From Blasia pusilla (taxonomy: Eukaryota > Marchantiophyta > Marchantiopsida > Blasiales), in the NCBI GenBank assembly GCA_050084515.1, contig CM114275.1, positions 23,560,001-23,624,000 of the forward strand: 64,000 nucleotides of DNA, given 5' to 3'. The notes beneath the pieces are model-generated. The model ran no database searches. It was not told the DNA's origin and saw nothing but the letters and a program-made list of their open reading frames with translations. Below are positions 23,001 through 34,228 of the stretch, piece after piece. A program made the translations under genes and the position numbers. How positions within the stretch are numbered: the first letter of the stretch is position 1; the number at the start of each line of letters is the position of its first letter.

Positions 23001-26000
23001 TAAGCTAAGCTGGCTTGTCCCTCACTCATCAAGGGACGCTCAAGTTCTCAGTACGCCCCTTAGACTCCCTTCAGAGAAAAGAAAAGAGCGGCCGGCGTTC
23101 AGACGTACCTCTGGGAAGAGTGACATACGCCCTACCACCTGTACCTTCCGGGGACAAAATAAAATTTGGCCAAGGCTTCGTGAAGTTTTTCCCTTTTTTT
23201 TCACTGAATGAATGAGTAAATAAATCAATGTATGCAGCTAGTCTTCTCAGACAGGAACCGATTCTTTCTCCCGTCGGCCGCATGGGGTACCTCTCATGTA
23301 ACCCCGTTTGGATTATATGGCGATTCGCCGTAAGCAGACTCCCGGAGGGGCCGGGCCATCGACTAGCCTAATAATATTTCCTCTTCTTTCCTTTTGTTCC
23401 GTCCAAGCAAATCGTCGACGAAGAACAGCCACGTATCGTCGTGTGATGATGTGACGACGGTAGATTGGATATCGAAGGGGCGGCCCGGCGCGGAATACGC
23501 GTACCCGTCATTCCATTTTCAGAAAAGAAAAGAAATTATGGACGCCTGGACCCTTAACGCCTGGGTTTTCTTTTCTTTTCATTTCGTTTCCTTGCTATTT
23601 CTATTTCCTTTTCTTTTCTCTAACCTATGGTAATACCGTAATAGAAAACTGCATGGCTTTCCACGTTGTCAACTTGCATGGCTGGACTCACGTACATTCT
23701 GATGCTCACCGTGGATCGGCTTCATCCGGCCGCCCCGAACGGATGTTTGACTTGAATGTCCTAATTGAATCTTCCTCTGCCGACGGTGATGGCGAACTGA
23801 ACCTGCACGCAACCTGGACCCATGAGCAAGGAGTGAGGCCTCGACACGTGGATCCGTGAGCCGCTCATCTGAGAGTAAAATTCTCATGTACACTGTATCT
23901 GGATACGACTGACGGACTGCGAGACTGCAAGTGCGATAGGTAGGCGGCCCTAGAGCCTAGGAGTCGCCTACTCTACGACTCACGCGTTCTTGTCCAGGAA
24001 AACTCGGGCTACAAGAACGTAAATTCATGGTCATTAGATAGATATCACTGGGCTGAAATTCGAGCTGGACCCTTGGAGGTCTAGTTTTATTTTATTTTTC
24101 GTTTGGAGCATATGCCCAGGACGCGGGTCTAATGCAGACTTGGAATCATGCCAATAATCCAAGAGTTCAAAGCTGTTCGTCTCCTCTTCATCTGTTATAA
24201 CGTCCTTGTTACCTGACTTAATATACAACTACCCACCCCCCCTCCTCTTTGGGGCGAACGTGTTAGTCAAGCGGAGTGCAATTAAAAAACACCATCTCCT
24301 CTCCAACTCCAGTTGTGTAGCATCGTACGTCGTTCATTATGAACGTCACACACCAAGAGCATGCCATGACCTCACCAGCTTCTGATTCTGTTCCGTTCAT
24401 TTGTACCACCGAAGTGCCCACTTTTTTTATGCATTTCAGCTTAAATGTGTGAGACTTTCTTGCCCAAGATGGTCGGTGTCATTGTTGGTGGCCGGCTTTT
24501 GGATATTAGTTCCGTGAGTACATGTCAGCTCGATTCCCATATCTGGACTTGAAAGAGTCTCGTGGCGATATAGAAATGCTATAATGGTAGTGGAATGCAC
24601 CGCATAGTGTATTAAAGTTGTGTCATGTGGCCCGGCATAAGGGCCCCATCTCCGGAATATGTGATTATTTCTTTCATATATGCAAATATTTTGGGTGAGG
24701 TTATTGAATTTATGTGAGAAAATGGACTAATGCATATGTGTTGTTCTTTTGAGGAGAGCTTCTTGGATCTTTCCTCTTGACACTACACTTGTGTTTCCCT
24801 TTTGGAGATGTGCAATTGCCAAATTTGAAATGATGAGTTGTTTTTTGGCCGTGTATCACATACTTGTGCATTGTATATCGTGTAATGCATGGGTACCTTG
24901 ATAGTAGTAGTAATTTGGAACTCTTGTGAGGCAATGGGTTAGATGGATGGTAATGGAGTATCACATACTTGCACATTGTATATCATGTAATGCACAAGTA
25001 TCTTGATAGTACTTGTAATTTGGAACTCTTGCGAGGCAATGGGTTAGATGGATGGTAATGGAGAAAAGTAACTAGAGGACCTAATGAAGTTCCAAGAACA
25101 TGAGCTATTGTGGGAGGCTTGTATTGTGGGCCCCACTTGATATGTGGTAAAAGTGTAGTAGTGGGGAATGCAATAGCACAACTAAAAGATTTTATAATGA
25201 AAAGGATTTAACATGACACATTATTTATTTTTTGATCTCGTGTCTCTCATGAGGAGAGGGTTTCTCCAAATCCATTCAGGGATCATACTTACACAAGAAA
25301 AATAATTTATTGACTATTTTCATGAAATATTTTCAATTATGAAATGGGATATGAGAATTTTCCCATTGGATTCTTTCATGCGAATTTTTAAGATGATGGA
25401 AATTTGAGTTAAAAATTTTGGTTGGATATTCAAGACAAGCCAAAAAATGGAAAAAAGAAGAAGGAGAGAATCATATGAAGTCTTTGGAAAGATGTCAAAA
25501 AAAATTTACCCTAATATGAAAGATTCTAAAGTAAATAGTAAAACAAATAAATTTTTGGTTGAATATTTTGTACGACAAAAAATCTAAATATAAAACCCTT
25601 TATTCTTATTTTCTTAAAACCTTCTTAGGACCTTAGCTCTCATCATTTTCAAAAATAGTTATTCTCCCCAAAATTTCAAAAATAAAACTGTAGCTTTTAA
25701 TTTCCTCCCAACCAAGCTTGATTTTTTAAATCAAAATTTTTACATTATGGATTTTTTAAGATGGGGAAAATAGGACGAGACTTGGGAAGATTATAGGGAG
25801 ATTGCGAGAAAATCTTGTTCTATATTCTCTCTTATTCCATTTTCCCCTTAACTTAGTATAAGGTAATATTGAAATAAATCCAAGTGTGAAAGTTTTCACA
25901 AATGACATGCAAGTAATGCTTCTCAACTTCTCAAGAAAAAGGCTAAGGCCAATAATAGTATAATTAGCAAATGACATCTATAGGAGAGGTGTAAGAGGCA

Positions 26001-26490
26001 TGCTTCATGGATCTCCCAATTTTCATGAAGATGAGGTAAGATCTTATCCTTTCACAGTTTTTTAAGATCTATTGCCCCTATTTTATTATTTTCCCATAGT
26101 GTTTGGTGCCAATCCTAGTTGAGAGAGATATTATTATTGTGTACTTGCTCCTACACATCGTGTTTAGAGCTTTTTGGTAGGTTGTGAATTGAACTGCCCT
26201 ATATTTTGAGCCGCTCGTTGCAATTATAGCACCAATTCTTTCTCCCCGTAGTAGCATCATTCCTAGAAGCTTCAAAATAGGTAGGTAAAGGATCATAGTT
26301 TACACATGCTGTAAACTCTCTGAGCACGGCAAGTGACAATTTTATAGAGTTGGAGTATTTAAGGACTTAACTTTTTATTGAATGTTCAATTATTATTTGT
26401 GGATATTTCCTTTACTAATAGTGCAAACGATGAGGTTAATGTATTTCTCATGAAGTGGGATGCATATTAAGACAGACTATATGAAAAAGG
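23001..26490. other. Intergenic region without recognised genes
   Basis: GC content falls from the promoter-like part into AT-rich DNA. A 68-codon frame at 23653-23859 has no family match. A 105-bp tandem duplication lies at 24853-25063. No retrotransposon coding sequence was recognised. Confidence 0.4.
24853..25063. repeat. 105-bp tandem duplication
   Basis: Two adjacent copies starting at 24853 and 24958. Both begin GTATCACATACTTG and end GGCAATGGGTTAGATGGATG followed by GTAATGGAG. They differ at about ten positions. Confidence 0.9.
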
Positions 26491-26498
26491 CTTGTGAG

Positions 26499-26829
26499 CA
26501 AGGTTGCATGTGGACAAAGTCCGTGTCCGTGGACATGTCCACGTCCGTGGACTTATGTCCGTCCTATGGAAGGACTTGTCCGTATGGGCCCCACCTTTCC
26601 TTTTTTTTTTCATTCTCCTTACTTGCCATTGTGTTTCATACTCCCCCATTTCTTCCTCCCTCCACCTCCACTCCCTCCTCCCTCATTGCTCCTCTCGTCC
26701 TTCCCTTGCTTTCCATCATGAACTAAAAGTGTGGATCCCACCTCTTGGAACCCATGTCCGTGGACATGTCTAGACTTGTCCATCCATGTCCGTCCTAAAG
26801 AAGGACTTGTCCGTTTTTGTGCAACCATG
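26499..26829 (+). mobile_element. hAT-like MITE, copy 1 (331 bp, perfect 8-bp TSD)
   Basis: Begins CAAGGTTGCATG and ends TTGTGCAACCATG (terminal inverted repeat about 10 bp). The flanks CTTGTGAG at 26491-26498 and 26830-26837 are identical 8-bp target duplications. The subterminal 60-80 bases at both ends are packed with the palindromes GTCCGTGGAC and GGACATGTCC and the hairpin GTCCTATGGAAGGAC. The middle is pyrimidine-rich without a coding frame. TSD length and TIR size fit the hAT superfamily. Confidence 0.85.
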
Positions 26830-27459
26830 CTTGTGAGTATACAAGGGGTAGCAGGAACATAGCAGAGCCAAAACAAGATTTGTTGATAGAAAATGTAAGC
26901 AATAAGCTTGAAAGTAGGAAATAATAACTAGTCACACACATGAACTTGAATGCATAGATGAAGAAAAATTGAAACTCCAAAAAAATGCATGCACCATAGC
27001 ATCTGATCATGGAAGTGATACTAGAGCACGCCGAACAGAAATGTAGTGAATATGGCTGCATAGAATTAATGCACCAAAAGGAGAAGATGCATGAAACAAC
27101 TTGCAAAAACTGGATAAACTTATCCCAGAATAAAGTCATTGCAAGTATCAGAGTTGATAGTGGATCAATCATAGTAAGCAAGTGATGATGCAAGAAAAGC
27201 TTATATGTTGAATTCTAGTAGAGAAAGAAATACAAAACACAATGACAAACAATACTTGTGTTTGCCGTAAGCCAACACAGTAAGCTAAGAACTAGACTCT
27301 ATACTCGCTCACCATTGATTGGATAATGGCAAGTTGAAGAGCAAGTGTTGGATTATCATGAATGAGCGGAGTAACATTCTTGGAAAATCCAGCAACCTAC
27401 ACCCTTTGCATCACGCAACTCATTTTTCAAAGAAACTAACACACAAGACCGCTATAGAG

Positions 27460-28408
27460 TAGGAGGACATCGATTTGAGAGCTGTTAGTACACATTTTTT
27501 GAGTCTTGTATACAAGGTTTTGTATAATGTTATGAATATAGACTCTACAGCCAAGTTACGGGCAAAGTTACAAAGCCTATACATGACCAAGCCTTTGACA
27601 AGTCGACAATACTTGAAGCATAAGTTGTAGACTCTATGTATGAAAGAAAGGGGAAACCTAATGGAACATCCGAGTGCTTTCAATCGAGTCATCTACAAGC
27701 TCTCTAATATGGAGGTAAAACTAGAAGATGAATTTTGCTATTGTTGACATTTTTACCTAGTTCTTTTGAGCAACTAATCACTATTCTATTATATGGTTAA
27801 GATATGATAGAGTTGGATGATATCACTACGGTATTGTTGTCTAATGAGTTTAGAAAGATGTGAAGAATTGAGGAGAAAACCTCTGAGGCTCTTGTTTCTT
27901 GAGGTAGGCCAATTGATAGGAGTCAAAGCAAAGGCAGATATAGGTCAAAGTTATGGATTATGGATTCTAGTTGCTCTTACCACTTATGTCCTTGCAAAGA
28001 AAGCTTCAATACATATCGCAATTGGGCTGGTGGAATTGTCTTGATGGGGAACGACATGCCATGCAAGATAGTAAGGATTGGTTATATTCTTATCAAGATG
28101 TTTGATGGGACTATTCGAACAATGATTGAGGTGAAGCATATGCTAGATTTGTGAAAGAACTTGATTTCTCTTGGTGAGTTGGATGATAATGGCTACAAAT
28201 AGGCAGCGGAGAATGGAGTTCTAAGAGTTTCAAAACAACATAGAGTGAGCATCAATATTGGTAAACACCAAACACAAGGAGCTCTAGATTATATACGTGC
28301 AGATGTCTAGGTCCTAGATCTGTTGCTTCTTATTCAAGAGCGTTGTATTTGTCACATTTGTGCATGATAATTCTAGAAGGTTGTGCATTTACTTCTTACA
28401 AAAGAAGG
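27460..28408 (+). mobile_element. Ty1/copia remnant A, 5' part (gag, protease, start of integrase)
   Basis: Broken plus-strand frames read, in order, KLQSLYMTKPLTSRQYLKH and AFNRVIYKLSNMEVKLEDE (copia gag). Then comes WIMDSSCSYHLCP, the protease site with DSG changed to DSS, GGIVLMGNDMPCKIV, and the GAG-pre-integrase region. The integrase start LDYIRADV follows near 28290. It breaks off at the LTR of element B at 28409, and the same element's 3' part resumes at 33166. It is dead: many stops and frameshifts. Confidence 0.8.
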
Positions 28409-28854
28409 TGTGAGAAAATAGAAAGTGATGAAATCACTGAAATCTTTATAAAACTTAGAGATAAAAAGTGGCCTAATCCGTCCGTGTGCTCACTGAAGAG
28501 CTTCGATGGAACCTGAACATGGAGATAACTTGATATACGAGAATGCGCTACCGTTGCGGCTCTTGACTGTTTCACAACTCGGGAAACTAGGATTTTTTAC
28601 CTATTTTCTTTGTTTCTATAAGTAGAAATTTTTTTCCAAGACGACGTGGACCTCCGCGAAGCATCAGGGTGCCCTGGACCCTGATGCAATATACGGTTAG
28701 ATAATCCAAGTAACGCTACTCCAGAAACCACCTACGTCATATTACTATGACTCCTTCGACGTCTAAGTTGGAACCATCAATCTATGCTTCTCCTCAAACA
28801 AGGGGGCCGATCAGATTCATGGTGCTCAGAGAAGTGGATGTTGAGAATCCAACA
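28409..28854 (-). repeat. LTR of copia B (3' LTR), 446 bp
   Basis: Plus-strand text runs from TGTGAGAAAATAG to GAGAATCCAACA, thus TG...CA. About 200 bases match 32963-33165 closely. It is also homologous to the LTR at 60000-60434. Confidence 0.88.
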
Positions 28855-28873
28855 CCCCCCCTCAATATCCACT
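28855..28873 (-). other. Polypurine tract of copia B
   Basis: On the minus strand GAGTGGATATTGAGGGGGGG directly before the LTR. The same tract occurs in copia copy C at 59981-59999. Confidence 0.85.
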
Positions 28874-29205
28874 CTCATGTGGACTACTGTCTTGGACCGA
28901 TGGCAAGACCCTTCAAATGTTGGTGGAGCTGATCTCCGCTCAAAGCTTTCGTGAAGATGTGTGCACGGTTATCCTCTGTTGGACCATAGACTAACTTCAA
29001 AACCTCTCTCTCAATCAACTCACCAAAAAAAATGATATTGGATCTCTATGTGCTTCGTACAAGCATGAAACACAGGATTATGTGCAATGACAATGCAACT
29101 CTGATTGTCACACCATATTACAGTAGCACTTTCTAGTGCTTCTCCTATGTCCTCCAATATCCATCTTAACCATACTGCTTCATAAGAAGCATAACAAGCT
29201 GCCTT

Positions 29206-29646
29206 TTACTCTGCCTCAATAGAAGAAAGAGCCACTGTAGGTTGCTTCTTGCTGACCCATGACACCACACATGATCCAACCAAGAAGCAATAACCCGAAA
29301 TTGATCTCTGAGATTCTGAATCTCCTGCCCAATTCGAGTCACAAAAAGCTATCATTTCCGTCCCTGCTCCATAGGTGATGCCGTACTTGATAATGGCTTT
29401 GATGTACTTCAACACACGCATCCTTGCCTTCCAATGGTTCTCACGAGGCTTAGTTGAGAATCTACTCAACACTCCCACATCGAAGCTAATGTCTGGTCTA
29501 GTGTTACACAAGAATATCAAACTGCCTACAAGCTTTCTGTACAACTTTTCATCTACCAATGGTGAAACATCCTCCATCAAGAGTTTCAACTCTATCTCCA
29601 TTGGTGAGATCACTACCTTGCACTCGGTCATCTCGAATGCCTTCAA
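29206..29646 (-). pseudogene. Copia B RNase H region
   Basis: Contains KLVGSLIFLCNTRPDISFDV, FSTKPRENHWKARMRVLKYI and AFCDSNWAGDSESQRSISGY, the standard copia C-terminal region. It reaches VALSSIEAE and is stopped there; homologous sequence continues beyond the stop to about 28960. It degrades the RNA of the RNA-DNA hybrid in intact elements. Confidence 0.85.
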
Positions 29647-29691
29647 GATTTCTCTAGCATACTTTTGCTCAGAGAGAAAAATAGAATCTGA

Positions 29692-30144
29692 CTATTGCCA
29701 AATCTCCAGCTCTGTAAAGTAGTGCAAAAGACCTAAATCTGACATTCCAAACTCAGATCTCAACACTCCCTTCATTTCCTCTATTTTCTTACTATGATCT
29801 CCTGTGATGATCAGATCATCCTCATACAAGACTATCAATATATACATCCCATCTTTGCAAAATACATACAAATTTGCTTCTGACGGACTCTTGATGAGAC
29901 CCTTCTTTGGGAAGAATGTATCTATTTGTTCATACCATACTCTTGGGGCCTGCTTCAACCCATACAATGCTTGATGAAGTAAATACAATTTCTCTTCTGA
30001 TCCGGGTGTCTCAAAACCTGGTGGTTGAGATACATACACCTCCTCCTTGAGACTCTTGTTCAAAAAGGCAGACTTCACATCGTATTGGTATACATGCCAA
30101 CGTCTTGTTCCTTCCACCACTAGAACAATTTGAATGGTTGTCAT
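29692..30144 (-). pseudogene. Copia B reverse transcriptase, central part
   Basis: Contains YQYDVKSAFLNKSLKEEVYV, LYGLKQAPRVWYEQIDTFF and LYEDDLIITGDHSKKIEEM. The catalytic YxDD box reads YEDD, where copia elements almost always have YVDD. Homology continues across a stop from the next segment. Confidence 0.88.
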
Positions 30145-30198
30145 CCTTGCAGTAGGAGCAAAAGTCTCATAGTAGTCAAAACCTTCGATTTGTGAACA

Positions 30199-30639
30199 TC
30201 ATTGAGCAACCAACCTCGATTTGAATTTATCCAATGTACCATCCGACTTGTACTTGGTCTTGTACACCCACTTGGTGTGTATTATCTTCTTGTCCTTTGG
30301 CTTCTTAACCAAAGTCCAAGTTTCATTTCTTTGAATAGCGTCCATCTCCATGGCCTCTCTCAATTGGGGATGAGCAAGGGCCTCATCCAAGCATGATGGC
30401 TCTTCCACCTTCAAGACCTCTGTCATCAAGGCCATGTTGACGAGATGTGCGGAAGCTCTTTTATGCTCCTCTAGTCTCTTGGATCTCCTTGGATGTATAA
30501 CAACTTCATCAGTTGCTGGTGGATCCTTACCATCCAAGAGCTGCTTTATCCACTTGGGGTATGACGACCGTAGTAGAAGAGCACGTTGCTCTTTGTAATC
30601 ATCACCAAATTCTTCTTCTTGATGATCTGCTATAAACAT
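30199..30639 (-). pseudogene. Copia B reverse transcriptase, N-terminal part
   Basis: Contains the linker with YPKWIKQLLDGKDPP and RRSKRLEEHKRA, then LREAMEMDAIQRNETWTLV and KWVYKTKYKSDGTLDKFKSR, the start of the copia RVT_2 domain. The frame stops near LVAQ and resumes after it. Confidence 0.85.
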
Positions 30640-31038
30640 TGGTGGTGTGCTTTGGTGGGTTATCTCTTTGTTTGATGATAATGTGGACAGACCACTGATA
30701 TCCGCGACCTGATGAGGCTATTCCTAGAACACCGCAGCACGACGCATCTTCTTTGCCTCAAGACACCATAGGCGATAAGCTTTACACTCATCACCGTATC
30801 CCATAAAGATGCACTTCCTGCTCTTGGACTCCAGCTTGGTCTTGGATGCTTCAAGAATATGTACAAAACACTCATTATCAAAATTCCTGAAATGTTGGAG
30901 TTATGGTATCTTACCTGAGCATGATTGATGAGAAGTCATGCCTTGCACTTACTTGGTAGCACCTCTATTTAGAATGTAAACGGCAGTGTTAACAACTTCA
31001 GACCAAAATCCTTCTATCAAACCTTTTGCTTTCATCAT

Positions 31039-31420
31039 TCATCTTGCGATCTCCACCACTATACGGTTTCGACGCTCAACAACTCCATTTTTTTGTGGTG
31101 TATGTGCCGTGGTTAATTGTTGCTTGATTCCATGCTCCCCCAAATATTTGTTGAATTCTGTTGATAAGAATTCTCCTCCTCGATCGATGCAAAGGTTCTG
31201 TACCTTCTTTCCTCTCTCATTCTCAACCAACTTGTGCCATACTTTAAATTTTCCAAAAGCACTTGCCTTATCACGAAGGAAATACACCCTTCCTAATATA
31301 ATTGTCAACAACTAAAAAGAAGTAGGAAGAACAACCTAATGCTACTATTCTCATTTTACCATTGAGGTCAGCATGAATCTGCTCTTGAGGAGCCTTTGCT
31401 CTATTGTTCGACTCATATGG
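31039..31420 (-). pseudogene. Copia B integrase core
   Basis: Includes QIHADLNGKM near 31380, NLCIDRGGEFLSTEFNKYL and TAHTPQKNGVVERRNRIVVE. These give the Asp, Asp and Glu of the rve integrase core, with the first half in another frame. The second Asp and the catalytic Glu are intact. Confidence 0.82.
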
Positions 31421-31426
31421 AAATGG

Positions 31427-32100
31427 TTATCGGTGTTGCTTGCCCATCATACAAGCTTCACATATATCCGACACTCCAAAAAATATTGGTAAATGAGCAA
31501 CCATGCCAGATTTCTGCATCTGACTTAGTAAGGGAAAGCTTAGGTGACCAAATCTTTCATGCCACAACTTACTGCTACTAAGATCTGTACTTACACTCAT
31601 CGTAAAAGCATACAACTTGTAGATATTTCCATGTCGTATACCTTCAGCCACTACTTTCCCATTGACATCCTCAATGACTACTCCAGTTTTCTTGAAACGA
31701 ACTTCTAGGTCACGATCATATAATACTGTTTTTGAAATCAAATTGCGCTTTAACTCTGGTACATACAGTACATCAGTTAGCTTCTTTTCATCTCCTTTTT
31801 GTGAGACTAAAGAAATTGTGCGTTTCCCTTATATAGGGAACTTTGCATTATTCCCAACAGTTACGACAATGGGCTCTTGTAGAGGCTGTAAGGAGCTATA
31901 CCAATCCTTATGATTGGCCATATGCGTAGATGCTCCACTATCGAGTACCCATGCATCTTCACTCTTTGACTTAGTGGAATGTTCTACGTGTGTGCAAAAC
32001 TCTTCGATTGCTACCCAAGCATCTACCTCATGTTCTCCTAGTTCTACAGAATTTCTAGACTCCTTCTTAGGTCTTAAACAACCGTTCTTCTTATCATGAC
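31427..32100 (-). pseudogene. Copia B protease and GAG-pre-integrase domain
   Basis: The frame from about 31980 reads DAWVLDSGASTHMANHKDWY, an intact copia protease site DSGAS. After one stop, LTDVLYVPELKRNLISKT and KLWHERFGHLSFPLL follow, then ICEACMMGKQHR (HH-CC zinc region start of integrase). Confidence 0.85.
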
Positions 32101-32892
32101 TCCTCTTTCTACAATCTTTGATAAGATGACCTAGCTTACCACAATAAAAGAATTTGAAGGCTTTCCTTGGAAATTTCTTCTTGACATTTGAATTATAATC
32201 CTGATTTCTACCTCTCTATACGTTGGGGGTAAATGCTGCATCACTTCCCTCTCTTAATTTGAAGCACATTTTCTCTTCTACCAACATTGCACTAAATTGT
32301 TCAAAAGTAAGCGGTGTGGGTCTTACTTGAATTTTCAATGCAGTGACCAAACTGTCATATCTTGGAGGCAAAATCCTTATGCACCGGCGTGCCAAATCTT
32401 CACTAGACTTTGAAATTCCTACGGACGCCATCTAATCTTGAAGATTCTTGATCCTTGTCAAAAATTTCTCCGCGCTTTCTCCTTCTGAAAATTTCTTGGA
32501 CGTAAGTTGATTCTCTAGATTTTGAATCTAAGTATCATTCCTCGTTTCATATTGATTCTTCAGAATGTTCCACGCCTCAGCAGCAGTGGTTGTATGTTGA
32601 ATGAGAGTCATGACAGAAACAGTTACATTCGTGACAGTCGCATTTAGAGCATCAACGCTTATGTATTTCCATGCCAACAATAGAACAGGTTCAATATCAC
32701 CAGATGAAGATGAACATGCAGAACTCAAAGTAGCTTGTGGATTGGAATCGACCACTGTGGCCATCTCCCAGATCTCAAATGATTCGAGGATAGTTCTCAT
32801 TTTGAACTTCCACAATGTATAGTTAGACCCATCTAACTTTCCTTTACCTAGCGGAGGAGGGGGAGCACGAACTGACTAAGAAGTAGCCATCT
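32101..32892 (-). pseudogene. Copia B gag
   Basis: Starts at ATG 32892 with MATS followed by a stop, then the N-terminal gag text LDGSNYTLWKFKMRTIL, AAEAWNILKNQYETRND, LPPRYDSLVTALKIQ and LTFEQFSAMLVEEK. The zinc knuckle FFYCGKLGHLIKDC has the first Cys replaced by Phe. Confidence 0.82.
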
Positions 32893-32950
32893 CTCAAGAT
32901 TTTATGCAAACATACTAGATCGCTTGATACAAAATACTAGAAAACCTATT

Positions 32951-32962
32951 GCTCTGATACCA
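32951..32962 (-). other. Primer-binding site of copia B
   Basis: The minus strand reads TGGTATCAGAGCAAT adjoining the LTR end TCTCACA, a perfect match to the initiator-Met tRNA binding site used by plant copia elements. Confidence 0.9.
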
Positions 32963-33165
32963 TGTGAGAAAAAAAAAAGTGATGAAATCACTGAAATCTT
33001 TATAAAAATTAGAGATACAAAGTGACCTAGTCTGTCCGTGCCCTCACAGAAGAGCTTTGATGGAACTTGAACATGGAGATAACTCGCCATACGATAATGT
33101 GCTACCGTTGTGGCTCCCGACTATTTCACTTCTCGGGAGACTAGGATTTTTTACCTATTTTTCTT
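32963..33165 (-). repeat. Truncated 5' LTR of copia B
   Basis: Matches 28409-28610 closely, beginning TGTGAGAAAAAA and ending at TTTTTTACCTATTTTTCTT. The remaining 240 bases of the LTR are missing. Confidence 0.88.
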
Positions 33166-34130
33166 CAAGGACAAGGGTCATTCAAAGAGGATTCTTGATA
33201 TAGATATCCATAGAGGTCGAAACAATAGACGGTTGTGGATGTCCCAAAGGAAATACCTTGAGAAGATACTTGAATGGTTTGGCATGGAGAATGCTAAATT
33301 TGTGAGCACTTCTTTAGGCGGTCATTTTAGATTCTCTTAAGTTGATTGTCCTATTATTGAAGGTGAAATGAGAGCAATGTTAGAGGCTTCTTCTGAGAGT
33401 GTAGTTGGACATCTGATGTATGCAATGATATACACTTGATCAAATATCTTGTACATTGTCAATGTGGTTAGCAAGTTTTTGTCAAACCCAGGGAAGCAAC
33501 ATTGGGAAGATTATTACATTTTAGATTCTTTATTACTTGAAAGGGATAGTAGATATGGGAATTTTCTTTGATGGTAGAGTTGATGGAGCCCAAGTTCTAG
33601 TTGCTTATGTGGATTTTGATTTTGCAGAAGATTTGGACAAAAGGAGGTTCACACAAGTTTTGTATACATATTGGTGGATGGATCTTTTAGTTGGAAGTCC
33701 ATACTATAAGCCTTTATAGCACAATTTATTGCATAAGCCGAGTATATGGCTGCATCAAAAGCAGCTAAGGATGTTATCTGGCTACGGAGAATTTTACTTG
33801 AGCTTGGTTTGTAGGCTGGAGTTATTATGTATTGTGATAGTCAGAGTGCTATACACTTAGCTAAAAACGAAGTGTATCATGTGAGGAAAAAGTAGATTGA
33901 TGTTTGATAGAACTTATTTCAAGAGCCAATAACTGAGGGTATGGTCAACTATCAGAAGATAAGCAGTAGATGTGTTGACACAAAGCAAAATTTGGTGGAG
34001 AAGTTCAAAAATTGTTTGGACTTGTTGCATGTTCTATGTTCCTACGCATGATGTCAAGAATACTCTTAGGTTTAGCCTTATTGAAGTGGACATAATTTAA
34101 GACAAGAAGGATATTTTTGCCTATGTCTAT
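33166..34130 (+). mobile_element. Ty1/copia remnant A, 3' part (reverse transcriptase end and RNase H)
   Basis: Plus-strand broken frames read ILDIDIHRGRNNRRLWMSQR, KYLEKILEWFGMENAKFVST, FLSNPGKQHWED, then YCDSQSAIHLAKNEVYHV and the C-terminal FKNCLDLLHVL. This is the end of a copia polyprotein in the same orientation as 27460-28408. The integrase core and most of the reverse transcriptase between them are absent. Confidence 0.82.
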
Positions 34131-34214
34131 GTAATTCTATCAATTCCAAGAGTGACAGCATGAAGGCCCTTGGAAGGCAAGCTTGCTCGTTGTCTATGAC
34201 CGGCTTGGCAAAGA

Positions 34215-34228
34215 GGGGGGGGGGGGGG
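34215..34228. repeat. Poly-G run
   Basis: Fourteen consecutive G just downstream of copia A. Likely to be length-variable or error-prone in assemblies. Confidence 0.9.

Larger units (their letters stand above)
28409..33165 (-). mobile_element. Ty1/copia element B, nested in A (minus strand)
   Basis: On the minus strand it carries PBS, gag, protease, GAG-pre-integrase, integrase, reverse transcriptase, RNase H, polypurine tract and LTR, in copia order. The left LTR (28409-28854) is complete. The right one (32963-33165) keeps only the PBS-proximal 203 bases and then runs straight into copia A, so its outer half is deleted. Several stops interrupt the coding region, but long parts stay open, so it is fairly young. 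Confidence 0.88.

Noticed and set aside
23653-23859. 68-codon plus-strand frame (MAFHVVNLHGWTHV...)
   Set aside because: No family similarity, no neighbouring exon and no promoter signs; within chance for this composition.
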